Part shown: positions 8,191-14,810 of the stretch, piece by piece
How the letters are laid out: every line of letters begins with the position of its first letter
Position numbering within the stretch: the stretch's first letter is position 1
NCBI GenBank assembly: GCA_002337925.1
Contig: DDHB01000009.1
Coordinates: 82,662 to 105,331 of the forward strand
Direction: 5' to 3'
Origin: Sporomusaceae bacterium UBA1887
GTDB lineage: Bacteria > Bacillota > Negativicutes > Sporomusales > DSM-15969
DNA length: 22,670 bases
Translations under genes and position numbers: made by a program
Notes under the pieces: model-generated
Seen by the model: the letters and a program-made list of their open reading frames with translations, nothing else
Database searches by the model: none
What the model was told of the DNA's origin: nothing

Positions 8191-8200
8191 GCGTACAAAC

Positions 8201-8232
8201 TTAAGGGCACTATCGAACGTTAGTGCCCTTAA
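8201..8232. terminator. 12-bp perfect hairpin after the CoA-transferase gene
   Basis: TTAAGGGCACTA and TAGTGCCCTTAA form a perfect 12-bp stem with an 8-nt loop, 10 nt after the CoA-transferase stop codon. Only an AT-rich tract, not a clear T-run, follows on the plus strand, so it may be a weak terminator or an intercistronic mRNA stabiliser ahead of the DUF3870 gene. Confidence 0.5.
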
Positions 8233-8258
8233 CTATAATATTGTGTAAGGATGATTGT

Positions 8259-8591
8259 ATGGCAAATGAAACAACTGTTTTGTTTTCCGGTTATGCGAGA
8301 CTTCCGAGTGGTACAGTATCAAGCGAGCTTTATGGAGTTATGGCGCTTGTTCTGATTGTGGACATACAAACCGGTCGAATTTTAGAGGCAGATTGTACGC
8401 TGTCAACTAGGCTGGCAGAGCGCTTTGTTATCAGTCTTTTAGTAGGTCAAAACCTGAATGATAAGCCCGAAAATCTTATTGCAAAGATTAATCAGGTTTA
8501 TCAAGGCAGCGCCAAGAAGGCCATAATCACCGCGTTGCGGACAATTATCGATAAATATCCGGCTATTGTCCACACTAAACTTCACTCTTAA
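8259..8591 (+). CDS. DUF3870 domain protein
   Basis: Small protein of 110 aa, start ATG at 8259 with AAGG 8 nt upstream (the longer in-frame extension to 8223 runs into the upstream hairpin). It matches the DUF3870 pattern as I know it: LFSGYARLPSGTVSSELYG near the start, VVDIQTGRILEADCTL in the middle (here LIVDIQTGRILEADCTLSTRLAERFV), and a YQGSAKKAIITALR helix near the end. There is no signal peptide or membrane helix. Function of the family is unknown to me. Its position behind a CaiB-type CoA-transferase suggests a part in acyl-CoA or organic-acid metabolism. Its last 17 bp overlap the end of the convergent kinase-like gene. Confidence 0.82.
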   Translation: MANETTVLFSGYARLPSGTVSSELYGVMALVLIVDIQTGRILEADCTLSTRLAERFVISLLVGQNLNDKPENLIAKINQVYQGSAKKAIITALRTIIDKYPAIVHTKLHS

Positions 8592-9129
8592 CCCAGGATA
8601 CGTCCATAATAGCCAATACCTGGCGCACTGTTACCTCCAATTGACCCGTATTTTTTACAACATAATCAGCTGTTTGCCAGTTTACAAATTCACCTGCCGC
8701 CTCAGCATATTCAATGCGGCGATTAATTTCCTGATCATTATCCCCTTGCAGCACATAACGGTTTAAAATCGTTTCTTTATCGGCGAACAGGAAAATTGCC
8801 GTAAGCCTTTCGCCCAGCAATTTTTTTAATTGCTCCAAGCCACGCAAATCAACCTCTACTACAGAAATAGAAGACTCCTTTACTTTACTGAGCACTTCAT
8901 CTTTGCTGAGTCCATAAAAGTGCCCTGAATAGTTTACTTTTTCGATCATCGGCAGCTTTAAGAATACTTCTTTATCGACAAAGTGGTAATCGACTCCATT
9001 GATCTCTTCTTTTTTGGGAAGCCGGGTTGTATGGCTAATAATCGCAGGAATACGGTAGTTGTTCAGTGCTTTTACAAGTGTGGTCTTACCTGAGGCAGGC
9101 GGTCCGATAATCGCATAAACTTTATTCAT
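8575..9129 (-). CDS. Guanylate kinase-like P-loop NTPase
   Basis: 184-aa protein related to guanylate kinase. The P-loop GPPASGKTT lies at residues 9-17, and the GMP-binding-like stretch HTTRLPKKEEINGVDYHFVD at about 33-52 parallels the TTRxPRxGE-DGvDYhF block of Gmk. A DxEINRRI-type arginine region follows near residue 130. It is shorter and more divergent than housekeeping Gmk (about 205 aa), so it is likely a paralogue whose substrate may differ. The start at ATG 9129 has AGAGGGG 8 nt upstream; the longer frame adds 37 residues of low-quality sequence through the upstream terminator. It converges with the DUF3870 gene and overlaps it by 17 bp, so neither has a separate terminator here. Confidence 0.8.
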   Translation of the reverse strand: MNKVYAIIGPPASGKTTLVKALNNYRIPAIISHTTRLPKKEEINGVDYHFVDKEVFLKLPMIEKVNYSGHFYGLSKDEVLSKVKESSISVVEVDLRGLEQLKKLLGERLTAIFLFADKETILNRYVLQGDNDQEINRRIEYAEAAGEFVNWQTADYVVKNTGQLEVTVRQVLAIMDVSWVKSEV

Positions 9130-9207
9130 CCAATATCCCCTCTTTGTATTTGTATTGTATTCTTGGTTTGAACTGCTACATTCTACACAAATCGACAAAA
9201 TCCTTGA

Positions 9208-9259
9208 AAAGAATAGGCAGGCGAAGTATGCAAAAACCATGCTCGCCTGCCTATTCTTT
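9208..9259 (-). terminator. Long hairpin terminator of the GDYXXLXY/DUF2157 gene pair
   Basis: A perfect 17-bp stem (9208-9224 with 9243-9259; AAAGAATAGGCAGGCGA and its complement) continues with a bulged base and five more pairs around an A-rich loop. On the minus strand the second arm ends in TTCTTTT, so this is a good intrinsic terminator 6 nt after the stop codon at 9266. It isolates the kinase-like gene downstream. Confidence 0.8.
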
Positions 9260-9265
9260 CGTATT

Positions 9266-9811
9266 TTATTGCGACTCTAAGTACTCATATATCGTCTTAT
9301 TGCCAATATACAATTGCTCGACAACGCCATAGCCATCTTTAATGCGTATTAAAGCCCTGCCGTCTTTTCCTGCACTTTTTTGATAAGCCCTATCGGCAGC
9401 GGGGGCTATCTCCTCCGGCAGATAGTACCGTTTAAAAGGCAAGCTGACGTGGGCAATGCCATTTTCAATATACTGAACTGTAACGCGGACAAAAGCATCG
9501 TCTTCAGGCTGTCGGGTACTAATCCCGGTAATAACGGTCTTCCCATCCTGCTCAGTCACCAAAGCGAAGGCCTTTTGACCATATTCCAAGCGAGCATCAT
9601 CCAGGATTTTCCCTTTTTGTTCCTTAAAGCCAAGATCAACATAGCGCCCCTTAAGCATATCATAAGGGTCCACCGGGGCAGTCTCCCAATAAAAAGGACG
9701 TCCCGTATTCAGTACATTTTCCCAATGCCATACCATATATAACGGTACTGATAGTTGCAGGATAGCGACAATTGAAAATAACAGTATAAACCGCTTATTT
9801 GTCAGCATCAT
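9266..9811 (-). CDS. GDYXXLXY-domain membrane-anchored protein
   Basis: 181-aa protein with one N-terminal membrane segment (FILLFSIVAILQLSVPLYMV, about residues 6-25) and an extracytoplasmic domain. The hallmark appears as DPYDMLKGRYVDLGF, matching the GDYxxLxY family, and a later LPFKRYYLPEEIAPAADRAY block is typical too. The start is one of two adjacent ATGs (9811, 9808) with AGGCAGG 5 nt upstream; the longer frame only repeats the end of the preceding gene. It overlaps the 3' end of the DUF2157 gene by 17 bp, so translation is probably coupled. The two domains occur side by side or fused in many bacteria and likely form one envelope complex of unknown function. Confidence 0.82.
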   Translation of the reverse strand: MMLTNKRFILLFSIVAILQLSVPLYMVWHWENVLNTGRPFYWETAPVDPYDMLKGRYVDLGFKEQKGKILDDARLEYGQKAFALVTEQDGKTVITGISTRQPEDDAFVRVTVQYIENGIAHVSLPFKRYYLPEEIAPAADRAYQKSAGKDGRALIRIKDGYGVVEQLYIGNKTIYEYLESQ

Positions 9812-11090
9812 TTGCGCCTGCCTTTCGCCTCGCAGCCATCCAGTTGACTGCCAGAAAACTAATTCCCAAAGCAAGAAAAACAATTCCACGGACGACAAAG
9901 CTGAAGTTAATATCTAAGAACCGTGCAATAATCAACGCCCCTAACAGCAGCATCCCCATATTCATGGTACTGAGCTCGCCTTTGCGCACGCCTTTTCTTA
10001 TCATGTACATGCTGAAGCTGAGTAAAAACAAATTCATTAAAACAGCAGAAATCAGCCCTCCTGTATCGTAAACCTGCAGTACATACCCGACTCCCGCCAC
10101 AAACGGAGCGGCAATATAAGCAATTGAGCCAGACGGTTTTCCGCGCACTACCAAATACCCCAGGTAAGCAACTGCCAAGAGCAGCAGGGTCACCAGCCAG
10201 CTTTCACCTGTTCGCAGGCCGCCAGCGCCAAAACCAGACCAAACATCTCTAAATGTAAGAATAAAACTAATGCCTACTGTACCGACCGCGCCAATCGTCA
10301 GCAATGCCCTATACCAGCCAAGTGCCCGTTTTTCTTGTGCTAAAGCGCCCAATAGGTAGGTTATCGCAAAAAGGGCTGCAAATAAAAGCAAGCCTAAATA
10401 ACCTATTTGGTGATTAAAGGCATCTGCAAAAGAAAAATAGAAACTCAAGGTGAAAATCCAAGTAACAATCGTTGCGGCATTCACACTTTGCTCTGCTAGC
10501 AGCAGCTGGCGGCAATACGGAAGAACTGCACCGAACAATAACCAAATCAAGTGTTTACCGATAATTGGTACACTACCGTTTGCCACCCATCCGCCAATAC
10601 CAATCAGGTAACTTGCAGCAACGATCGTCGATTGCAGCAAATAAAGAATCGGCAGTGACAGCAGCATCCAAGCAAGCAGAAAAGCGCCTGTATCATCACT
10701 CAAGTGATAAGTCTGAGAAACAAGGGCCATCGAGGCTCCCACCATCAGCATCCAGAAAACTGCCGCGCCTTCTTTCCATGATCGCTTATTCCTTTTGAAA
10801 CACCAAACAGCAACTGCGCTAATTTGGGCTGCAATTAGCATTGCAACCGCAATACCCATGCGACTGAAACGATTCAGCTGTTCCCAATTGTGAGCCATTA
10901 TCAGGATAATCCCCAGTCCCACCAGTATAATGCCAATGACACCGAAGATTGTCATATAATTCTTTTTCTCTTCCTGTGTCTCAGGTCCATAATAGTCGCG
11001 AATGCGGTCAGCAGCATCCGAGCTGATAACACCTTTGTTAACTAAGTCCGGCAACTGCTCATACAGCCATTTAACAGTATTTTTTTTCAT
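9795..11090 (-). CDS. DUF2157 family multi-pass membrane protein
   Basis: 431-aa integral membrane protein. The first 50 residues form the soluble DUF2157 helix pair (MKKNTVKWLYEQLPDLVNKG, then ISSDAADRIRDYYG), and roughly a dozen hydrophobic helices follow, beginning TIFGVIGIILVGLGIILIMAHNW. Start ATG 11090 has AGGAG 7 nt upstream. The longest frame reaches 11279, but those 63 residues are a chance reading through a REP-like repeat and a terminator, so I exclude them. The gene is coupled by overlap to the GDYXXLXY gene. Possible roles in stress or envelope integrity have been suggested only by analogy; function is unknown. Confidence 0.85.
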   Translation of the reverse strand: MKKNTVKWLYEQLPDLVNKGVISSDAADRIRDYYGPETQEEKKNYMTIFGVIGIILVGLGIILIMAHNWEQLNRFSRMGIAVAMLIAAQISAVAVWCFKRNKRSWKEGAAVFWMLMVGASMALVSQTYHLSDDTGAFLLAWMLLSLPILYLLQSTIVAASYLIGIGGWVANGSVPIIGKHLIWLLFGAVLPYCRQLLLAEQSVNAATIVTWIFTLSFYFSFADAFNHQIGYLGLLLFAALFAITYLLGALAQEKRALGWYRALLTIGAVGTVGISFILTFRDVWSGFGAGGLRTGESWLVTLLLLAVAYLGYLVVRGKPSGSIAYIAAPFVAGVGYVLQVYDTGGLISAVLMNLFLLSFSMYMIRKGVRKGELSTMNMGMLLLGALIIARFLDINFSFVVRGIVFLALGISFLAVNWMAARRKAGANDADK

Positions 11091-11175
11091 ATTTTGACTC
11101 CTATACGGTATTACCACTATTGTTCCATGATCACAGATGACTATCCTGCCTCGCAAATGAGAAAAACAAAATATC

Positions 11176-11202
11176 GTGTCACGGGGACGGTTCCACTGAC
11201 AC
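11176..11202. repeat. REP-like 27-bp palindromic repeat, copy 1
   Basis: Imperfect palindrome beginning GTGTCACGGGGACGG and ending TTCCACTGACAC, with GTGTCA/TGACAC ends and a GGGGACGG core. The second copy at 12719-12745 has the same orientation and differs at 2 of 27 positions. Short palindromes of this kind resemble the targets of IS200-like REP-associated transposases. No such transposase gene is in the window. Confidence 0.75.
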
Positions 11203-11213
11203 AAATCTGGAAT

Positions 11214-11237
11214 AAAAAAGGGGACTGTCCCCTTTTT
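11214..11237. terminator. Bidirectional intrinsic terminator
   Basis: AAAAAA, then GGGGAC T GTCCCC, then TTTTT: a perfect 6-bp GC stem flanked by A and T runs on both sides, so it can act on either strand. It lies downstream of the quinone oxidoreductase gene (minus strand) and upstream of the DUF2157 gene. This is the second of two tandem hairpins after qor. Confidence 0.8.
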
Positions 11238-11250
11238 AAAGACTCCCCAT

Positions 11251-11303
11251 CTTAAAGTAAAGAAGCTCACCGTATACAATACGATGAGCTTCTTTGCTTT
11301 AAG
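11251..11303 (-). terminator. 53-nt near-perfect hairpin directly after the quinone oxidoreductase stop
   Basis: Three stacked stems share one axis: CTTAAAG/CTTTAAG, AAAGAAGCTCA/TGAGCTTCTTT and CGTAT/ATACG, with two single mismatches and a 3-nt loop: 23 of 25 possible pairs. It begins one base after the qor stop codon. It is probably the terminator or 3' stabiliser of that gene, backed up by the GC hairpin at 11214-11237. Confidence 0.7.
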
Positions 11304-11304
11304 A

Positions 11305-12285
11305 TTATGGAATAATTAAGGTTGCGCCCTGTGTTGCTCTTGATTCAGCCGCTTTATGAACTGCAACAATTTCAGTAAGCTTGTATTTTGCACCGATGCT
11401 TGACTTCACAAGCCCCCCGGCAATTGCTGCAAACAGGTCGGCAGCATTTTCACGGAATACTGCCGGATCTGCATTATGAGGAAATACGGACGGCCGTGTA
11501 AGGAAAAGGCAGCCCTTCTTGTTAAGAAGCTCAGGCTCAATGGCAGGAGCAGGCCCGGATGCCGCTCCATACAGCACAACAAGTCCGAATGGCGCTGCGC
11601 AGTCCAGCGATTTTAAAAATGTATCTTTGCCGACTGAATCATACACTACATTGGCTTTTTTACCACCAGTAGCTTCTAGGAGAGCCGCCGGCCAGTTTTC
11701 TTCTGAGTAGTTTATCGTAACATCGGCACCAGCCGCTTTAGCAATCGCGCATTTCTCAGGTGAGCTGGCCGTACCAATGACAAAAGCCCCCAACGCTTTC
11801 GCCCACTGACAGAGGATCTGTCCTACTCCGCCGGCAGCAGCATGGATAAGAACAATTTCACCTGCTTTGACAGCATGCGTTTTCTTCAGCAAATACTGAG
11901 CAGTTATGCCTTTAAACAGCAGCGCTGCCGCTTGCTCATCAGATACTTCGGCAGGAATGCTCACTAAACGGTCTGCAGGAACATTGCGGTAATCGGCGTA
12001 GGCTCCTAAACCGGCATTCATATACGCAACACGGTCGCCTGGCTTAAATTGATCAACACCAGCCCCCACTGCTTCGACTATACCGGCAGCTTCATGACCA
12101 AGACCGGTTGGCAGCGGCAATGGATAAACGCCTTTACGCTGATACACATCAATAAAATTAAAACCAATAACCGTCTGACGCAGTTGAACTTCCCCTGCCG
12201 CAGGTGCCGGCAGTTCAATTGTTTCGAGCTTCATTTTTTCTGCGCTGCCAAATTCAGTAATCGTAACCTTACGGGCTGTTTCCAT
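11305..12285 (-). CDS. qor: NADPH:quinone oxidoreductase (zeta-crystallin / QorA type, MDR superfamily)
   Basis: 326-aa zinc-free medium-chain dehydrogenase/reductase of the quinone oxidoreductase type, very close to the 327 aa of Escherichia coli QorA. Seen: VIGFNFIDVYQRKGVYPLPL (about residues 42-61), GHEAAGIVEAVGAGV, the nucleotide-binding HAAAGGVGQILCQWAKALGA and the absence of the GHE-plus-four-cysteine zinc pattern. Likely reduces quinones or activated double bonds with NADPH in the cytoplasm. The start is ATG 12285 with AAGGAG 8 nt upstream; the longest frame (12309) contains this SD. The gene stands alone between the foldback element and its own terminators. Confidence 0.92.
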   Translation of the reverse strand: METARKVTITEFGSAEKMKLETIELPAPAAGEVQLRQTVIGFNFIDVYQRKGVYPLPLPTGLGHEAAGIVEAVGAGVDQFKPGDRVAYMNAGLGAYADYRNVPADRLVSIPAEVSDEQAAALLFKGITAQYLLKKTHAVKAGEIVLIHAAAGGVGQILCQWAKALGAFVIGTASSPEKCAIAKAAGADVTINYSEENWPAALLEATGGKKANVVYDSVGKDTFLKSLDCAAPFGLVVLYGAASGPAPAIEPELLNKKGCLFLTRPSVFPHNADPAVFRENAADLFAAIAGGLVKSSIGAKYKLTEIVAVHKAAESRATQGATLIIP

Positions 12286-12583
12286 ACTTGATTCTCCTTT
12301 ATATTGCAATGTAAGAATGTATTAATTAAACTATAGCATGTGCAATTATATACGTAAAATCAATTGTTTTAATAAAGACAATTAAAATCTTTTATCGTCT
12401 CTCATGCAGATGCCATTATTGTAAGAAAAACTGCTAACGCAGTCCTTTGATTAGCTATCCCCCCTGTCTTTTCCCTATTTCTCAAATATGGTTAATAGGC
12501 TCCATGGGAAAAAATCCCGAATTCTTACTTTTGTCATCGCCACAAAAGTAACAAAAAGTCTAGGCCCAGTCTTCCAAAATACT

Positions 12584-12668
12584 TGGGAAAAAGTCACCTT
12601 ACTAAAATCCGTGAAACTCGCTGCGCTCAAACAGAACGGATTTCTTAACGTAAGCTGACTTTTTCCCA
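12584..12668 (+). repeat. Large hairpin unit A of the foldback element
   Basis: The outer stem of 13 bp (TGGGAAAAAGTCA with TGACTTTTTCCCA, 12584-12596/12656-12668), then CTTAC/GTAAG (12598-12602/12650-12654), then AAATCCGT/ACGGATTT (12605-12612/12636-12643), cap a 23-nt loop containing ACTCGCTGCGCTCAAACAG. The 22-nt sequence at 12613-12634 is identical to the inverted copy in unit B. Confidence 0.8.
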
Positions 12669-12718
12669 TCCTCCGGACCGTCTTTTTCCAGAAAGGCCAA
12701 AAAGAACGAAGAACGAAC

Positions 12719-12745
12719 GTGGCACGGGGACGGTTCCAGTGACAC
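12719..12745. repeat. REP-like 27-bp palindromic repeat, copy 2
   Basis: GTGGCACGGGGACGG ... CAGTGACAC; 25 of 27 positions identical to the copy at 11176-11202 and in the same orientation. It lies near the centre of the foldback element, between its two large hairpins. Confidence 0.75.
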
Positions 12746-12835
12746 AATATTTTTGCAGCCGAGGTTCTATCCCCCGTTCTTCCGGTCCTTGTTTTCGTAG
12801 CTTACGACCCTTATAAAAATTGCCATCCCGTAGGG

Positions 12836-12921
12836 TGGAAGCAGGACTCTCTTGCGTAAAAAAATTCCGACTGTTTGAGCGCAGCGAGTTTCGGAATTTT
12901 AGCAAGGGAGTCCTGCTTCCA
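12836..12921 (-). repeat. Large hairpin unit B of the foldback element
   Basis: Outer stem of 14 bp (TGGAAGCAGGACTC with GAGTCCTGCTTCCA, 12836-12849/12908-12921), then CTTGC/GCAAG (12851-12855/12902-12906), then AAAATTCCGA/TCGGAATTTT (12861-12870/12891-12900), capping a 20-nt loop. It is the inverted counterpart of unit A with the same architecture and loop, but different, still fully paired stems. Confidence 0.8.
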
Positions 12922-13044
12922 AGGCCATTTTTATACAGGTCTTGACTTTTTGGTACTTTTGTGTCAAGACAAAAGTACAGCACCATAAGCCCTTTATTCT
13001 CTTTGCTTTTACGCCTTTTAATACTTATACATTCTGCTATAGAC

Positions 13045-13068
13045 AAAAAGGTCCGGCTATGCCGGACC
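13045..13068 (-). terminator. Intrinsic terminator of the malate dehydrogenase gene
   Basis: GGTCCGGC TAT GCCGGACC is a perfect 8-bp GC-rich stem with a 3-nt loop. Read on the minus strand it is followed by TTTTT (13045-13049). It lies five bases after the mdh stop codon at 13074. Confidence 0.9.
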
Positions 13069-13073
13069 CTTTT

Positions 13074-13976
13074 CTACTGTAATTCAGCCACAAAGGCCTT
13101 GATGTTGGCAACGGATTTCTCCAAGGCCGCTCTTTCTCCATCGGTCATCGGAAGATTGAGTACAGGTCCTGCCCCATTTCTGCCTACTAGTGTAGGCAAG
13201 CTGACTGCTACTCCATATTCACTGTTATAGGTGCATACAGGTAATATCTGATTGCTGTCCTTCACAATTGCCTCAAGAACGGCACACGCCGACGCAGCAG
13301 GGGCGAATACTGTACCGCCTTTAAGCGCTATAACCTGGCCTGATGCCATACGTACCTCATCACAGACACGTTCTACCGCCGCAGTTTCATATCCCGGCAG
13401 CTCAGTTAAGGGAATTCCCTTGATCGTAATCTGGGAAACAAGAGGAACCATCGTCTCACCATGCTCGCCTACAACATACGCATCAATATCTCTTGCGTCT
13501 ATACCAAATTGTTCCGCCAAATAGGAGCGGTAACGGGCTGTGTCCAAAACGGTTCCCATACCAATAACGCGATTAGCTGGAAGGCCCGAAACCTGATAGG
13601 CCAATTGTGTCATAACATCCAGCGGGTTTGTAACCATAAACAGAATGCAGTTTGGGCTGTATGAAACAGCTTCTTTAACTAAACCGGCAATGAGTCCGGC
13701 ATTACGGGATAACAACAGTACCCTCGGTTCATCCGCTTTGCGGGGAATACCAGCAGTAATAACAATAATATCCGAACCGGCAGTATCTTTTATATCACCA
13801 TATTTGACTTGCGCCTGTGGAGCAAAGGCCTGTCCCTGAAGAATATCCAAAGCCTCCCCACGAGCTTTATCACTGAAAGCATCGGTTAACACAATTTCCT
13901 GTGCCAAGCCTTTTAAGCTAGCTGTATAAGCTACAGCAGCACCAACCTTACCGCTGCCGATAAATGAAATTTTCAT
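13074..13976 (-). CDS. mdh: Malate dehydrogenase of the LDH/MDH family
   Basis: 300-aa NAD-dependent 2-hydroxyacid dehydrogenase. The Rossmann glycine motif GSGKVGAAVA is at 7-16, and Asp32 (LTDAF) favours NAD over NADP. Catalytic residues are visible: Arg85 (Arg109 in LDH numbering), Arg148 in LDTARYR (Arg171) and His172 in GEHGET (His195). The substrate-choosing position 102 is Arg79 in AGIPRKADEPR; arginine there selects malate/oxaloacetate, while LDH has glutamine. I therefore call malate dehydrogenase, although the loop sequence is unusual (MDH commonly reads PRKPGMSR). Start ATG has AGGGGG 8 nt upstream. It lies 12 nt behind the TrmB-type regulator gene and shares its promoter. Confidence 0.87.
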   Translation of the reverse strand: MKISFIGSGKVGAAVAYTASLKGLAQEIVLTDAFSDKARGEALDILQGQAFAPQAQVKYGDIKDTAGSDIIVITAGIPRKADEPRVLLLSRNAGLIAGLVKEAVSYSPNCILFMVTNPLDVMTQLAYQVSGLPANRVIGMGTVLDTARYRSYLAEQFGIDARDIDAYVVGEHGETMVPLVSQITIKGIPLTELPGYETAAVERVCDEVRMASGQVIALKGGTVFAPAASACAVLEAIVKDSNQILPVCTYNSEYGVAVSLPTLVGRNGAGPVLNLPMTDGERAALEKSVANIKAFVAELQ

Positions 13977-13988
13977 TATACATACCCC

Positions 13989-14789
13989 CTATTTCTGCTG
14001 TTGCATACGTCTGATAAGTGCATAGCGGCGGCAAATATCCTCATATTGTTTTTCTTCCATATTATTTACTAAAATATTCACCATCATATCATGCTTGATA
14101 TATTCCTTAGCCACAAGTACCAATGCAGGCGTACTTGTCCATACACCTGTTGATCTTCCTTTAGCTTCTGCCAGCTCACCGACAACCACCTGATCGTTGT
14201 CAATAATAACTGTACACAGTTTTGCTCCGGCCCGCCTGTGAATATTTCCACTGCAAGCTTCCAAGTTAATGACTTCACTGGCAACTGCCGTGCTTTCACC
14301 AAAAATGGCAACTACTACGTAAACATCGCGTTCCATTGCTGCCTTCAGACTGTCCTGCAAGTATTCAATCTGTTCAGGCCAGAGTGACGCAAAGACCTCT
14401 GTTGTTGCCTGCCCGATCATTTCTATGATTTTTTCGTTAATTCCATCCGTTCCCTGCAAATTCCAGGTAAGTTCAAAAGCGTCTGTGGGTGGTATTACTG
14501 CAAGATCCGTTAGTACAGCTTGAATATTTTTTTCAGTTTCCTGCTGCAGCCGGCTGAATAAAATCTCAGGCTGAACCGGATAATACTGAATAGGGTCACT
14601 CTGACTGTCTAAAACAGCACCACGGTTTTTTAATTTTGTTAAAGTTTCATAAATTTTGGACGGTGGAATCTGGGCTAATTTACTGATCTCATACCCATTA
14701 GCCGGATGTTTGCGCAGCAGCGCATAATATGCTTTTGCTTCATAGGCACTAAAGCCCAAAGCTTCCAGTTTTTTCAGTACGTTAATCAT
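13989..14789 (-). CDS. TrmB-family transcriptional regulator
   Basis: 266-aa regulator with an N-terminal winged helix (residues about 5-70: LEALGFSAYEAKAYYALLRK, then GYEISKLAQIPPSKIYETLTKL, recognition helix) and a C-terminal effector-binding region typical of TrmB proteins (FASLWPEQIEYLQDSLKAAMERDVYV...GELAEAKGRSTGVWTSTPALV). TrmB proteins usually sense sugars or metabolites in the cytoplasm. It is the first gene of a two-gene unit with malate dehydrogenase, so it likely adjusts that enzyme. SD is GGGAAGG before ATG 14789. A perfect palindrome overlaps its promoter and suggests autoregulation. The effector is unknown. Confidence 0.88.
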   Translation of the reverse strand: MINVLKKLEALGFSAYEAKAYYALLRKHPANGYEISKLAQIPPSKIYETLTKLKNRGAVLDSQSDPIQYYPVQPEILFSRLQQETEKNIQAVLTDLAVIPPTDAFELTWNLQGTDGINEKIIEMIGQATTEVFASLWPEQIEYLQDSLKAAMERDVYVVVAIFGESTAVASEVINLEACSGNIHRRAGAKLCTVIIDNDQVVVGELAEAKGRSTGVWTSTPALVLVAKEYIKHDMMVNILVNNMEEKQYEDICRRYALIRRMQQQK

Positions 14790-14810
14790 TTCACCTTCCC
14801 TCTTTTCTAT

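Larger units (their letters stand above)
12526..12978. repeat. Composite foldback intergenic element with inverted ends
   Basis: About 453 bp bounded by related inverted ends of some 40 bp: ACTTTTGT...ACAAAAGTAACAAAAAGTC at 12527-12560 and, inverted, ACTTTTGT...ACAAAAGT with GACTTTTTGGT at 12944-12978. Each end is itself a short hairpin. Inside lie two large hairpins in opposite orientation (12584-12668 and 12836-12921) and a central REP-like palindrome (12719-12745). There is no transposase gene and no convincing protein frame. It looks like a non-autonomous mobile or REP-type mosaic element, or a structured intergenic RNA. I do not recognise a named family. Confidence 0.7.
12286..13073. other. 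788-bp region without a credible gene
   Basis: No reading frame here has a plausible start, codon pattern or known motif: the frames present run through repeats in both strands. Bases 12310-12525 are AT-rich and probably hold the qor promoter; I could not place it with confidence. Small inverted repeats occur there (for example TTTTAAT/ATTAAAA at 12367-12387). Bases 12526-12978 are the foldback element described separately, and 13045-13068 is the mdh terminator. Confidence 0.7.

Noticed and set aside
11091..11279. N-terminal extension of the DUF2157 frame
   Set aside because: The 63 added residues translate the REP-like palindrome and the terminator 11214-11237, while a good SD fits the ATG at 11090.
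12475..13046. Overlapping reading frames on the minus strand (12475-12747, 12645-13046) and plus strand (12961-13230)
   Set aside because: They run through the foldback element, the REP-like copy and the mdh gene, have no plausible start context or motif, and translate repeated palindromes rather than protein-like sequence.
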